64,000 nt of DNA, taken from the NCBI RefSeq assembly GCF_024494595.1, contig NZ_JANHDI010000008.1, positions 1-64,000 of the forward strand. The letters are read 5' to 3'. The notes under the pieces are model-generated. The model worked only from the letters and a program-made list of their open reading frames with translations. It ran no database searches and was not told where the DNA came from. The DNA comes from Halobellus rarus (lineage in GTDB: Archaea; Halobacteriota; Halobacteria; Halobacteriales; Haloferacaceae). The translations under genes were made by a program, and so were the position numbers. This document shows positions 16,722 through 25,636 of this stretch, in pieces (within the stretch, counting starts at the first letter, position 1; the number at the start of each line of letters is the position of its first letter).

Positions 16722-17915
16722 ATGGGCAGCGCACGCTCCGGAGTAGCACAGGCCCTCCCCCCGGAGCTACTCGACCGGATCCGATCGCTCGTGATGGCGT
16801 ATCCGGCGGTCGCAGCCACCGTCGTCGTCGCGCTCCTCGCGACTGCGGTCGGGCTGTACGTCCTCCATCGGTTCGAGCGACCGATGGGCACCCGGTTTCT
16901 CGAGAACCTGAAGGAACTCGACGAGGTCGCGGTACTGCTTCATCCGAACCCCGACCCGGACGCGATGGCCACCGGTATCGGCGTCGCGAGTCTCGCAAAA
17001 CAGGTCGGAACGGACGCGACGGTCCAGTACGCCGGCCAGGTCCGCCACCAGGAGAACCGCGCCTTCCAGACGGTGCTGGACCTCGATATCGAGCAGATCG
17101 ACCACGTCAGCGACGTCGCGGCCGAGCACGTCGTCCTCGTCGATCACAACCGTCCGCGGGGGTTCGCCGGCTCCGACAGCGTGCTCCCCTTCGCGGTCGT
17201 CGACCACCATCCGGGCGACGGAACGGGCGAGGCGTTCACGGACGTCCGGACGGACTACGGCGCGGCCTCCAGCATCGTCGCCGAGTACTTCGAGAACGTG
17301 GGCGCGAAGCCCGTCCCATCCGCAAAGCACGCCAGCGAGGTCGACGCGCCCTACACCGTCCCGTCGACTGTCGCGACGGGGCTCCTGTACGGCATCCTGA
17401 CCGACACGAAGCGCTTGACTTCGGGCTGTTCGGCGGCCGACTTCGAGGCCGCCGGATTCCTGTACCCCGGCGTCGACGAGGACCAACTGGATCGAGTCGC
17501 GAACCCCGCGGTGTCCAGGGAGGTCCTCGAACTGAAGGCCCGGGCGATCGCCGGCCGCGACGTCCGCGGCCCCTTCGCCGTCAGCGACGTCGGCCGCGTC
17601 TCGAACGTCGACGCCATCCCCCAGGCGGCGGACGAACTCGTCCAACTCGAGGGCGTCACCGCAGTCGTCGTCCTCGGAGAGCGAAACGGGGTCGTCCACC
17701 TCTCGGGCCGCTCCCGCGACGATCGGGTGCATATGGGTCGGACCCTCGACTCTGCCATCGCAGACGTTCAGGACGGATCCGCTGGCGGGCACGCGAGGAT
17801 GGGTGGCGGTCAACTCTCGCTGCACGACGGGGCGATTCGGACGGAATTCGGGGAGTCGATCTCTCGCGAGGACCTCTCCGATCGCCTCTTCGAGTCGATG
17901 TCCGGCGAGGTGTGA
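16722..17915 (+). CDS. Membrane-anchored DHH-DHHA1 phosphoesterase
   Basis: 397 residues. One N-terminal membrane helix (AAVAATVVVALLATAVGLYVL region) precedes a DHH domain with HPNPDPDAM, VDHN and VDHHPGD metal motifs. A DHHA1 domain follows with a GGHARMGGG nucleotide-binding loop near the end. The family includes cyclic-di-AMP phosphodiesterases and nanoRNases; membrane attachment recalls GdpP, but no GGDEF or PAS domain is present. Start chosen at ATG 16722; a TTG at 16695 would add nine residues. Confidence 0.87.
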   Translation: MGSARSGVAQALPPELLDRIRSLVMAYPAVAATVVVALLATAVGLYVLHRFERPMGTRFLENLKELDEVAVLLHPNPDPDAMATGIGVASLAKQVGTDATVQYAGQVRHQENRAFQTVLDLDIEQIDHVSDVAAEHVVLVDHNRPRGFAGSDSVLPFAVVDHHPGDGTGEAFTDVRTDYGAASSIVAEYFENVGAKPVPSAKHASEVDAPYTVPSTVATGLLYGILTDTKRLTSGCSAADFEAAGFLYPGVDEDQLDRVANPAVSREVLELKARAIAGRDVRGPFAVSDVGRVSNVDAIPQAADELVQLEGVTAVVVLGERNGVVHLSGRSRDDRVHMGRTLDSAIADVQDGSAGGHARMGGGQLSLHDGAIRTEFGESISREDLSDRLFESMSGEV

Positions 17916-17979
17916 CCCGCCCCTGATTCGCTCGGGGACGAGCCGACGCCCGTTTATCCGCGCGGAGCGTACTCCAGAT

Positions 17980-19074
17980 ATGGCGACGAGTCAGGGGACC
18001 TGGGGCTATCGGGACCGGTTCGGCGACGCCTTCGCGCGCACCTATTTTCGCCGGTTCGGCCCGGGTGTCGCATCGAGCATCGGTCTCGGGACGTACCTGG
18101 GTGAGCCGACCGACGCGGTCGACGAGCGCTACCGCGAATCGATCACGGAAGCGCTTTCGGCGGGGATCAACGTCGTCGACACGGCGATCAACTACCGCCA
18201 CCAACGGAGCGAGCGCGTCGTCGGCGACGCGCTCGACGCCGCGGAGATCGACCGCGAGGAAGTCGTCGTGGCCACGAAGGGCGGATTCGTCCCCTTCGAC
18301 GGCTCGCGCCCGGACGATCCGGCCGCGTACGTCCGTTCGGAGTTCCTTGACACTGGGCTCGTGGATCCGGACGACCTCGCCCGCGGGAGCCACGCGATCT
18401 CACCGGACTTCCTCGATGCGATGCTCGACCAGTCGCTATCGAATCTCGGCCTCGAGACGGTCGACTGCTACTACGTCCACAACCCCGAGACGCAACTGCA
18501 GGTCCGCGACCGCGAATCCGTCTACGACGCGCTCGAAGCGGCCTTCGAGCGGCTCGAACGCCGGCGCGCGGCCGGAGATATCGGCGGCTATGGCGTCGCG
18601 ACCTGGGAGGCGTTCCGCGTTCCCCGATCTCACGACGCGTACCTCTCGCTCCCCGAGGTCGTCGCTCGCGCCGAATCCGCCGCCGAGGCGGTCGGCGTCG
18701 GCGACGTCGGACTCGCTGCCGTCCAGTTGCCGTTCAACGTCGCGATGGCGGACGCGTTCACCGTCGCGGCGCACGGACACCCCGAGGAGGACCGCGACGT
18801 CAGCGCCCTCGAATACGCTCAGGCGGTCGACCTCGACGTCGTCGCGAGCGCGACCCTCGCGCAGGGCGACCTCGCGGCGTCGATTCCCGCGGGGGTCGAC
18901 GCGGAGTTGGCGGGTGAGACCCCCGCACAGCGGGCGATCAACTTCGCGCGGAGCGCACCGGGCGTCACGACCGCGCTCGTCGGGACGAGCTCGCCCGCAC
19001 ACGTCCCGGAGAACGTCGCCGCCGGGACGTTCGAGCCGCTGGGTGCGCGGGCCTTCGACGCCGTGTTCCAGTGA
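17980..19074 (+). CDS. Aldo/keto reductase
   Basis: 364-residue TIM-barrel oxidoreductase. The catalytic tetrad is visible: Asp and Tyr in VVDTAINYRH, Lys in VVVATKGG, His in CYYVHNPE. C-terminal GVTTALVGTSSPAHV matches the NADPH phosphate-binding region of the family. The substrate is unknown. It probably has its own promoter, since 64 nt separate it from the DHH gene. Confidence 0.9.
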   Translation: MATSQGTWGYRDRFGDAFARTYFRRFGPGVASSIGLGTYLGEPTDAVDERYRESITEALSAGINVVDTAINYRHQRSERVVGDALDAAEIDREEVVVATKGGFVPFDGSRPDDPAAYVRSEFLDTGLVDPDDLARGSHAISPDFLDAMLDQSLSNLGLETVDCYYVHNPETQLQVRDRESVYDALEAAFERLERRRAAGDIGGYGVATWEAFRVPRSHDAYLSLPEVVARAESAAEAVGVGDVGLAAVQLPFNVAMADAFTVAAHGHPEEDRDVSALEYAQAVDLDVVASATLAQGDLAASIPAGVDAELAGETPAQRAINFARSAPGVTTALVGTSSPAHVPENVAAGTFEPLGARAFDAVFQ

Positions 19075-19104
19075 CGAGCGGCCGCCTACGGGAATCGCTC
19101 CCGA

Positions 19105-19275
19105 CTACCGGAGTTCCTTCCACTCGCGCTCGCAGTCGACGCACCGTCGAACCGTGTACACCTCGTCCGGATCGTTCTCCGTGTTCAGCGTCTCACCGCA
19201 CTCGGCGCAGTTCAGTCGTCCGTACGTGTCCTTCTCCAACTCCCCGTCCCGTAGCCCCTTCCGCGTCGACTTCAT
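19105..19275 (-). CDS. Very small zinc-finger protein (56 residues)
   Basis: Reads MKSTRKGLRDGELEK at the start, then a CAEC pair and, after about 20 residues, a CVDC pair, ending in EWKELR. It is a one-domain zinc ribbon of the kind haloarchaea carry in large numbers. A TATA-like box about 30 nt before the ATG supports expression. It is convergent with the aldo/keto reductase, with 30 nt between stop codons. Confidence 0.82.
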   Translation of the reverse strand: MKSTRKGLRDGELEKDTYGRLNCAECGETLNTENDPDEVYTVRRCVDCEREWKELR

Positions 19276-19299
19276 AATCACGTCGCCCTTGGGCCTGCA

Positions 19300-19308
19300 G
19301 GGTATAAG
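19300..19308 (-). promoter_or_regulatory. TATA-like box for the 56-residue zinc-finger gene
   Basis: CTTATACCC on the minus strand is centred about 30 nt before the ATG at 19275. Confidence 0.5.
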
Positions 19309-19368
19309 GACTGTTGTAGGTCCGCCCCGGACCGCAACAGTTGAACGCGCCGACGGTCAAATCCGCCC

Positions 19369-20547
19369 GTGTCTCGGGGACGGCTCTTCGGTACGCTCTG
19401 TTCGATGATCTTCCTGGTGAACCTCGGGAGAGTGGTCTTCGCGCCGCTGCTCCAGGAGTTCATCGCGGTGTTTCAGATCGGGGAGGGAACGGCGGGCCTC
19501 ATCGCGACCCTCGCGTGGCTGGGCAGTGCGCTGCTCCGCGTCCCGACCGGATGGCTTCTCACGCGAGTCCCGCGCCATCGGGTGATACTGGGGACCGGCG
19601 TGATCCTCACGGGCGCGGCGGCGTTCATCGCGAGCGCGACGTCTGTCTCGATGGTCGCCGTCGGCGCGCTGTGTATGGGGCTCGCCTCCGGGAGTTACTT
19701 CGTCGCCGCCAACCCGCTCGTCAGCGAACTCTACCCCGAGCGCGTCGGCTGGGCGCTGGGCGTCCACGGGATGACGAGCCAACTCGCGGCCGTCGCGGCC
19801 GCGCCGCTCGTCACGCTCGTCCTCACTCTGTTCGTCGACTGGCGGATCGTGTTCGTCTGCATCGCCGCCGTGGCCGCGCTCGTCACGATCACGCTGTTCT
19901 TCACCGCCCGGTCGACGGAGCTCCCCGAGGCCGGCTCCGAGGACCGAGACCTGATCGGGGCGATCCGTGCCGAGTGGCGGGTCGTGTTACTCAGCGTCGT
20001 CGTCGTGGGCGCGACCGGGTTCGTCTGGCAGGGCCTGTTCAACTTCTACGAACTGTATATGGGGACTAAAGGGCTCTCGGCCACGGCCTCGAAGAACCTC
20101 CTCACCGTGATCTTCGCCGCCGGAGTGCCGGCGTTCTTCGTGTCGGGACGGCTGGCCGATACGCTCCCTCGCGTGCCCTACATCCTGACCATCATCGGAT
20201 CGTTCACGGTCTGCGTCCTCGCGCTGACGGTCACGTCCGGTCTCGTCCCCCTGATCGTTCTGACGGCCCTGATCGGGTACGTGCTCCACAGCCTGTTCCC
20301 GGCGATCGACACGTACCTGCTCGATACGCTCCCCGATGGAACGCGAGCGAGCGCGTACGCGTGGTACTCCGGCGGGATGATGGTCCTCCAAGCCAGCGGC
20401 TCCTCGGCCGTCGGCGCGCTGCGGGAGGCCGGACTCGCCTACGACCTCATCTTCACGCAGTTGGCACTCGGACTGGCGGTCGTCGTCGCCGCCCTCCTCG
20501 TCCTCCAGCGGAGCGGTCGCCTGCCGCAGTCGGCGACCCGCGAGTGA
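19369..20547 (+). CDS. Major facilitator superfamily transporter
   Basis: 392 residues with about 12 hydrophobic segments in two bundles and a hydrophilic central loop (EAGSEDRDLIGA region). The MFS loop-2/3 signature is degenerate (GWLLTRVPRHRVI). The resemblance is to nitrate/oxalate/phthalate-type MFS carriers, but the substrate cannot be deduced. The start is a GTG at 19369, since the first membrane helix begins about ten residues later. 280 bp without a gene follow. Confidence 0.88.
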   Translation: MSRGRLFGTLCSMIFLVNLGRVVFAPLLQEFIAVFQIGEGTAGLIATLAWLGSALLRVPTGWLLTRVPRHRVILGTGVILTGAAAFIASATSVSMVAVGALCMGLASGSYFVAANPLVSELYPERVGWALGVHGMTSQLAAVAAAPLVTLVLTLFVDWRIVFVCIAAVAALVTITLFFTARSTELPEAGSEDRDLIGAIRAEWRVVLLSVVVVGATGFVWQGLFNFYELYMGTKGLSATASKNLLTVIFAAGVPAFFVSGRLADTLPRVPYILTIIGSFTVCVLALTVTSGLVPLIVLTALIGYVLHSLFPAIDTYLLDTLPDGTRASAYAWYSGGMMVLQASGSSAVGALREAGLAYDLIFTQLALGLAVVVAALLVLQRSGRLPQSATRE

Positions 20548-20826
20548 CGGCGATTCGACTGTCGGCCGTCACGTGTGGCGAACAGTCGGCACACCGCCGG
20601 CGACGACGTCCTCGCAGCGCCGTCGCCCTCGCCCCGCGTCGGCGTGCCGAGCGACCGCGGCCCGACGCGGGGTGATTCTCACGTCACACTCCCGCTGGCC
20701 GCTCCGTCTGATATAAACTCACGTACGGGGCCGATCGATATCCACGCCTCGAACGGCGCGAGTGACGAGCGGTCCCGACCGCCGGAACCCCCGCGCTTTT
20801 GCTCGTCCCGTCCCGAGGGCAGTTCG

Positions 20827-21972
20827 ATGGAGTACGTGCAAACGCGGGTAACGACGCTCCACGACCTCGCCGATCCCCTCCCGGCCGCTCCGACGGATCG
20901 CGCGGCGGTCGTCGTTCCGATGACGGAGCGCGAGTACGAGACCGACGCCGCGAACCGGATGTTGCGCGTCATCGAAGGACTCGACCCCGCGCGCGTCGTC
21001 GTTCCCCTGCGCGCCGCGGCGGATCGAGTCGGCCCGGTTCGCGAGTGGCTCTCGGAGTTCGATCTCTCCTTGGACCTCCTGTGGTGTGACGGTCCCCGGG
21101 TCGCCTCCCTGCTCTCGGAGGCGGGCCTCGACGGCGGTCGCGGCAAGGGACGAGACGTCTGGCTCGGACTCGGTCGCGCGACCGCCGAGGAGTTCGTCGT
21201 CGTCCACGACGCCGACACGGCCACGTACGACGAGTCGTTCGTCCGACGGCTGTTGTTCCCGCTGACGCACGGCCACGACTTCTCGAAGGGGTACTACGCC
21301 CGCGTCGAGGACGAGCACCTCTACGGCCGGCTCTTTCGGCTCTTCTACGCCCCGCTCGTCCGTACCCTCGTCGACGAACACCCCGAGCCGTACCTCAAGT
21401 ACCTCGACTCGTTCCGGTACGCGCTCGCCGGCGAGTTCGCCGCGACAGCCGAGATGGCGCGGAAGATACGGACCCCGCGGAAGTGGGGGCTCGAAGTCGG
21501 GACGCTCGGGGACGCGTTCGACGCGGCCGGATTCGATGGGACGGCGCAGGTCGACCTCGGAACGTACGAACACGACCACCGAACCGTCGAGGGGTCCGCG
21601 GGACTCTCCGATATGAGCCGCTCGGTCGGCGAGACGCTCCTGCGGAGCGTCGTCGAACGCGGGATCGACCCGGACTTCTCGACCCTGTCGAGTCGGTACC
21701 GGGAGGCGGCGACCGCGCTCGTCGACCAGTACGCGCTCGACGCGTCGTTCAACGACTTCCGGTTCGATCGCGCCCACGAACGGGAGCAGGTGTCACAGTA
21801 CGCCGCCGCCGTCGAGGAGCCCACGGGAGCCGACGATCGCCTCCCGGCCTGGGAGAACGCGCCGCTCTCCGCGGAGGCGGTGGGTGCAGCGGCCGAAGCG
21901 GACGTCGAGGTCGCGGTCGACGGGGGAAGTACCGGCGTCGCCGCCGCCGACGCGACGGGGTTCGGAGAGTGA
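20827..21972 (+). CDS. Glycosyltransferase, glucosyl-3-phosphoglycerate synthase-like (GT81/GT2)
   Basis: 381 residues. The nucleotide-sugar-binding part has VVVPMTEREYE near residue 28 and a DxD-type motif in VVHDADTATYD (about 125-135). The acceptor region has KGYYAR and WGLEVG motifs like glucosyl- or mannosyl-3-phosphoglycerate synthases, which make compatible solutes. The Ala/Gly/Val-rich tail looks disordered. Start at 20827 is the last ATG before conserved sequence. Its stop overlaps the next gene (GTGA). Confidence 0.78.
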   Translation: MEYVQTRVTTLHDLADPLPAAPTDRAAVVVPMTEREYETDAANRMLRVIEGLDPARVVVPLRAAADRVGPVREWLSEFDLSLDLLWCDGPRVASLLSEAGLDGGRGKGRDVWLGLGRATAEEFVVVHDADTATYDESFVRRLLFPLTHGHDFSKGYYARVEDEHLYGRLFRLFYAPLVRTLVDEHPEPYLKYLDSFRYALAGEFAATAEMARKIRTPRKWGLEVGTLGDAFDAAGFDGTAQVDLGTYEHDHRTVEGSAGLSDMSRSVGETLLRSVVERGIDPDFSTLSSRYREAATALVDQYALDASFNDFRFDRAHEREQVSQYAAAVEEPTGADDRLPAWENAPLSAEAVGAAAEADVEVAVDGGSTGVAAADATGFGE

Positions 21973-22445
21973 CGTCCGAACTCCAGTCCGACGAACTGGC
22001 CGGCGTCGTCGACCTCTTCGGCGCGCTCACGCCCGTCGAACTCGAACGCGCGCTGAGCGAACTGGCGTTCAAGCAAGGGTCCGACGTCGACGACGCCGCG
22101 CTCTCCGACGCCGTCGAGGACGCGGTGGCGTCGTACGCGTTGGTTCGGTACGAGAAGGACGGTGAGACGCTCTTGATCCCGGGACCGGCGGCGTTCCCGA
22201 CGCTCCCGGAGAACGCGGAGGATCTGCCGCACATCCTCGACGTGTCCGCTCGCGATATCGACCGAGAGGCCGCCGCACAGGCGGTCGCGGAACGGCTTCG
22301 GACCGAGGCGGCACGCGCCGTCACCGACGGGGACGAGGAGTCGATGCGGCGACTGTTGGACGTGACGTACGACGTCGCCGTCTGGTCTGCAGCGGTCGAC
22401 GTCGACGACATTCAGGCGCGACTCGACGACGAACTGGACACATGA
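21969..22445 (+). CDS. Conserved haloarchaeal protein, function unknown
   Basis: 158-residue acidic, mainly helical protein with a possible winged-helix-like first half (ALTPVELERALSELAFKQG). No catalytic or metal motif. GTG start in a GTGA overlap with the glycosyltransferase, so it is translationally coupled to it and may work with it. Its 3' end is copied several times in a 23-bp tandem array. Confidence 0.75.
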   Translation: MTSELQSDELAGVVDLFGALTPVELERALSELAFKQGSDVDDAALSDAVEDAVASYALVRYEKDGETLLIPGPAAFPTLPENAEDLPHILDVSARDIDREAAAQAVAERLRTEAARAVTDGDEESMRRLLDVTYDVAVWSAAVDVDDIQARLDDELDT

Positions 22446-22515
22446 CCGACGACGAACTGGCCGCGTGATCCACGACGAACTGGCCGCGTGATCCACGACG
22501 AACTGGCCGCGTGGC
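22425..22515 (+). repeat. 23-bp tandem repeat array over a gene 3' end
   Basis: The core GAACTGG recurs at 22431, 22454, 22477 and 22500 (period 23). The first copy is the coding end of the gene stopping at 22445; the second and third each contain another in-unit TGA. The last three units are nearly identical; the coding copy differs just after the core. Confidence 0.93.
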
Positions 22516-22600
22516 CCGCGGAGCGGTCGGACGACCCCGAATCCTTCACGAATCTACAGCAGACAGTATAAGCCCCCCGGGATCCTACGTGGGTCCGAGT

Positions 22601-23200
22601 ATGGATCTCTCGCGGGTGTCGGGCCACGCGCCGGGCGCGGTCGAAGGGGCGGGACAGCAGGCGGCGGTCCTCGCGCCGATCCTCTTCCGGGACGGGCAAG
22701 AGCACGTCCTGTTCACGAGACGCGCGGATCACCTCGGCGAACACCCCGGCCAGATGAGCTTCCCCGGTGGATCGCGCGAGCCGGAGGATTCCGATCTGCG
22801 CGCGACCGCCCTCCGCGAGGCCGACGAGGAGATCGGCCTGCGGGCCGACGAGACGAGCGTCGTCGGCCGCCTCGACGATATCCGGACCGTCACCGACTAC
22901 TCCGTGCGACCGTTCGTCGCCGAGGTCCCCGACCGCACGTACGACCCCGACGAGCGCGAGGTCGCCGAGGTCGTCGCGCTCGCCGTCTCCGATCTGATCG
23001 ATCTCGACAACTACGAGTCCGAGCGGCGGGAGCACCCCACCTACGGCGCGCGTCGCATCCACTTCTTCCACGTCGGCGACTACACCGTCTGGGGGGCGAC
23101 CGGCGTGATGCTGCTGCAGTTACTCGAACTGACGACCGACTGGACCGTTCCGGAAGAACCGGACCGGGTCGTCGGTCCCGACGCGGAACTGCCGGTGTAA
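22601..23200 (+). CDS. Nudix hydrolase (CoA pyrophosphatase type)
   Basis: 199 residues. A complete Nudix box runs from GGSREPEDSD through ATALREADEEIGL (about residues 52-74), with the READEEIG metal-binding glutamates. The preceding Gln-Met-Ser-Phe-Pro-Gly-Gly fits the CoA/NADH pyrophosphatase group (YeaB/NudL). Start at 22601 (MDLSRVSG); a TATA-like GTATAAG lies about 33 nt upstream. Substrate assignment is family-level. Confidence 0.9.
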   Translation: MDLSRVSGHAPGAVEGAGQQAAVLAPILFRDGQEHVLFTRRADHLGEHPGQMSFPGGSREPEDSDLRATALREADEEIGLRADETSVVGRLDDIRTVTDYSVRPFVAEVPDRTYDPDEREVAEVVALAVSDLIDLDNYESERREHPTYGARRIHFFHVGDYTVWGATGVMLLQLLELTTDWTVPEEPDRVVGPDAELPV

Positions 23201-23272
23201 GCTCCGAAACGAGTTTTCACCGCGACGGGCGGCGCAGATTCCGGAGGTTCGTTCTGGGAGGCGTCGTCTCGA

Positions 23273-23704
23273 CTACGCCCCGACGTCGCCGGCGCGCTTC
23301 GGGACTCGGACCCGCAGGGTCCCCGACTCGGTGACCGTCGCGGAGGCGTTCTCCGGTTCGACGGCGACGCCTTCCGGGAGCCGCGCTGTACCGTCCAACG
23401 AGAGCCCCCGGCCGGGGAAGCGCATCTCGAACCCCTCGTGGAAGGTGCGGAACCGGTCGACCGTGACGCGCACCTCGCGGTCGACGAAGCGCACCTGTAC
23501 GTCCTTGCGGCGAACGCCGGGCGCGTCGAAGACGACGAGATACGCGTCGTCGCCCTCCAGGAGATCGTACGCGAGCGGCGTCCGTTCCTGCACGCGGGCG
23601 ATACTGCGTCCGACGCGCTCCAGCGCGTTCTCGGCGATCGACTCGCCGAGTTCCTTCAGGCGCTCGGGGGCGTCGCGTCCGCCGAGCCGTTCGAAGCCGC
23701 TCAT
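23273..23704 (-). CDS. Hsp20/alpha-crystallin-type small heat-shock protein
   Basis: 143 residues. The N-terminal helix-rich arm is followed by an alpha-crystallin-like beta domain (YLVVFDAPGVRRKDVQVRF onward) ending in GTLRVRVPKR, where the I/V-x-I/V tail motif would be. It would act as an ATP-independent holdase. Start chosen at 23704; a longer frame only adds arginine-rich shadow sequence. Its first codon overlaps the stop of the upstream zinc-ribbon gene by 4 bp. Confidence 0.85.
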   Translation of the reverse strand: MSGFERLGGRDAPERLKELGESIAENALERVGRSIARVQERTPLAYDLLEGDDAYLVVFDAPGVRRKDVQVRFVDREVRVTVDRFRTFHEGFEMRFPGRGLSLDGTARLPEGVAVEPENASATVTESGTLRVRVPKRAGDVGA

Positions 23705-23859
23705 AGTTCGATCGCCTCCAGGGAATCGCTCTCGCGGCAGTACGGGCAGACGAAGTCGTCGACGCCGACGCTGTCGGGCATATCGTACGTGTAGTGAAGT
23801 TCGAACATATCGAGTTCGCACTCGTCGTTGGTGCATCGAACTTCGAGCGTCGCGGGCAT
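23701..23859 (-). CDS. Small zinc-ribbon protein (52 residues)
   Basis: Begins MPATLEVRC, with Cys in CTNDEC and a second pair CPYC about 30 residues later, then an acidic end. It is a small conserved-type haloarchaeal zinc ribbon. The ATGA overlap with the downstream Hsp20 gene makes co-translation likely. Start at 23859 rather than 23916 because the extra upstream residues are basic shadow sequence. Confidence 0.8.
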   Translation of the reverse strand: MPATLEVRCTNDECELDMFELHYTYDMPDSVGVDDFVCPYCRESDSLEAIEL

Positions 23860-23922
23860 ATCCCCGGATTGGCCCGCCACGGTGATAAGCGCGCGGGCTC
23901 GAAAGCGCCCTGCCACCGCGAC

Positions 23923-24717
23923 CTACGCTTCGAGTCCCAGACCCGCGGTCTCGACGGCGTCGTCGACGTCGGCGTCGTCGTGGATGATCGCGCTCACGGC
24001 GCGGGTGATCGCCTCGGGTTCGTCGTGCTGGAAGATCGACCGCCCCATCGACACGCCGGCCGCGCCGGCGTCCATCGCCCCGCGGACCATCTGCGCGGTC
24101 TCTAGATCCGTTCCGCGGCTGCCGCCCGCGATGACGACCGGCAGGCTGGTCGCCGCACAGACGCGCTCGAAGGAGTCGGCGTCGCCGGAGTAGGCGGTCT
24201 TGACGACGTCCGCGCCCAGTTCCTCAGCGATTCGGACGGCGTGTGAGAGGCTCTCGGCGTCGTGTTCGTCGACGCCGGGGCCGCGGGCGTAACTCATCGC
24301 GAGTACCGGGACACCGAGCCGGTGGGCCTTCTCGGTCAGATCCCCGAGTTCGGTCAGTTGATCCGGTTCGTGGTCGCTGCCGACGTTGATGTGGAACGAG
24401 ACCGCGTCCGCGCCGGCGCGGAGCGCCTCCTCGACGGAGCCGGTCCGTCGCTTGTCCTCCTCGTCGGGGCCGATCACGCTCGATCCGTTGAGGTGGACGA
24501 TGTATCCCTTGCCGTTCTTGTTCGGGTGGACGCGCGGGGCGACGCCCTTCTGGGTGAGGACGGCGTCCGCGCCGCCGCGCGTGATCGAGTCGACCGTCGA
24601 TTCGAGGTCGACGAGGCCCTTCACGGCCCCCAGTGTGATTCCGTGGTCCATCGGGACGACGAGGTATCGCCCCCCTGTCGAGACGCGGTCGAGCCGCGCC
24701 GAGAGTCCTGCGTTCAT
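23923..24717 (-). CDS. 2-amino-3,7-dideoxy-D-threo-hept-6-ulosonate (ADH) synthase, AroA'
   Basis: First enzyme of the archaeal route to 3-dehydroquinate, a class I aldolase-type TIM barrel that joins aspartate semialdehyde with a ketose phosphate derivative. At 264 residues it is of usual length. It has PMDHGITLG near residue 22, the probable Schiff-base lysine in ADVVKTAYSGD and the phosphate-binding GGSRG and MGRSIFQ loops. It is 27 nt after trpA, linking the top of aromatic synthesis to tryptophan. A plain fructose-bisphosphate aldolase is the alternative. Confidence 0.87.
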   Translation of the reverse strand: MNAGLSARLDRVSTGGRYLVVPMDHGITLGAVKGLVDLESTVDSITRGGADAVLTQKGVAPRVHPNKNGKGYIVHLNGSSVIGPDEEDKRRTGSVEEALRAGADAVSFHINVGSDHEPDQLTELGDLTEKAHRLGVPVLAMSYARGPGVDEHDAESLSHAVRIAEELGADVVKTAYSGDADSFERVCAATSLPVVIAGGSRGTDLETAQMVRGAMDAGAAGVSMGRSIFQHDEPEAITRAVSAIIHDDADVDDAVETAGLGLEA

Positions 24718-24744
24718 CGTATGTGATTCTGTGGCAACCGTCCG

Positions 24745-25635
24745 TTATGTGCGTTCCGCTTGGGGCACACGTTGTTCGTACCCGCGCAGGGCACCCTGCT
24801 TCAATTCGCGGGCCTTCTCCTCGAGTCGTCCGGCGACTGTCTCCGCAGGCTCCCCCGCTTTTGCGCCCTCCGCGACGATGTCGACGAGCGCGCTCCCGAC
24901 GATGATCCCGTCCGCCCCCCCGGCGACGATCCGCTCGGCGTGCTCGCCGGTCTTGATCCCGAACCCGACCGCCTTCGGGACGTCGTAGTCGGCGAGGCGG
25001 TCGAGGCTCTCCTCTGTCTGCCCGGAGACGTCCTCCTGCGCGCCGGTGACGCCCAGGCGTGCCTGCACGTAGACGTATCCGGACACCTGCGACATGATCC
25101 GCTCCAGTCTGTCGCCGCGGGTCGTCGGCGCGACGATGAACACGAGGTCGAGGCCGAACTCGTCGCAGGCCTCTCGGAGCGGGTCGGCCTCCTCGGCGGG
25201 GAGGTCGGGGACGACGAAGCCCGAGAGCCCGACTTCGGCGGCGCGCTCGACGAACGGCCGGGGGCCCTGCTCGGAGCCGTACTGGTAGATCAGGTTGTAG
25301 TACGTCATACACACCAGCGGCACGTCGACGTCCAGGTCCTCGACGAACTCGAAGAAGCGCTCGGGCGTCATCCCGCCCTCCAGGGACCGCACGACGGCGC
25401 TCTGGATCGTCGGCCCCTCCGCGATCGGTTCCGAGAAGGGCAGGCCGAGTTCGATGACGTCCGCGCCGCCGCGTTCGAGGGCCTCCACGTATTCGAGCGA
25501 GGACTCGTAGTCGGGGTCGCCCGCTGCGAGGTAGGGGACGAACGCCGGGCCGTCGGCGAAGGCCGCTTCGAGGTCCGGGTTGCGGACGGGGTCGGACCCG
25601 GATTCGCCGCTCATCTCAGATCCTTCGTCGCCCAT
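24745..25635 (-). CDS. trpA: Tryptophan synthase alpha chain
   Basis: Cleaves indole-3-glycerol phosphate to indole and glyceraldehyde 3-phosphate. The 296-residue TIM barrel has the catalytic Glu in VIELGLPFS. The motif that normally reads FSDPLADGP reads FSEPIAEGP here, so the usual Asp60 is Glu. The glycine-rich phosphate-binding loop [11 protein letters not shown] is present. The start at 25635 lies 1 nt after the trpB stop; Met at 25614 is an alternative giving 289 residues. Confidence 0.95.
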   Translation of the reverse strand: MGDEGSEMSGESGSDPVRNPDLEAAFADGPAFVPYLAAGDPDYESSLEYVEALERGGADVIELGLPFSEPIAEGPTIQSAVVRSLEGGMTPERFFEFVEDLDVDVPLVCMTYYNLIYQYGSEQGPRPFVERAAEVGLSGFVVPDLPAEEADPLREACDEFGLDLVFIVAPTTRGDRLERIMSQVSGYVYVQARLGVTGAQEDVSGQTEESLDRLADYDVPKAVGFGIKTGEHAERIVAGGADGIIVGSALVDIVAEGAKAGEPAETVAGRLEEKARELKQGALRGYEQRVPQAERT

Positions 25636-25636
25636 C

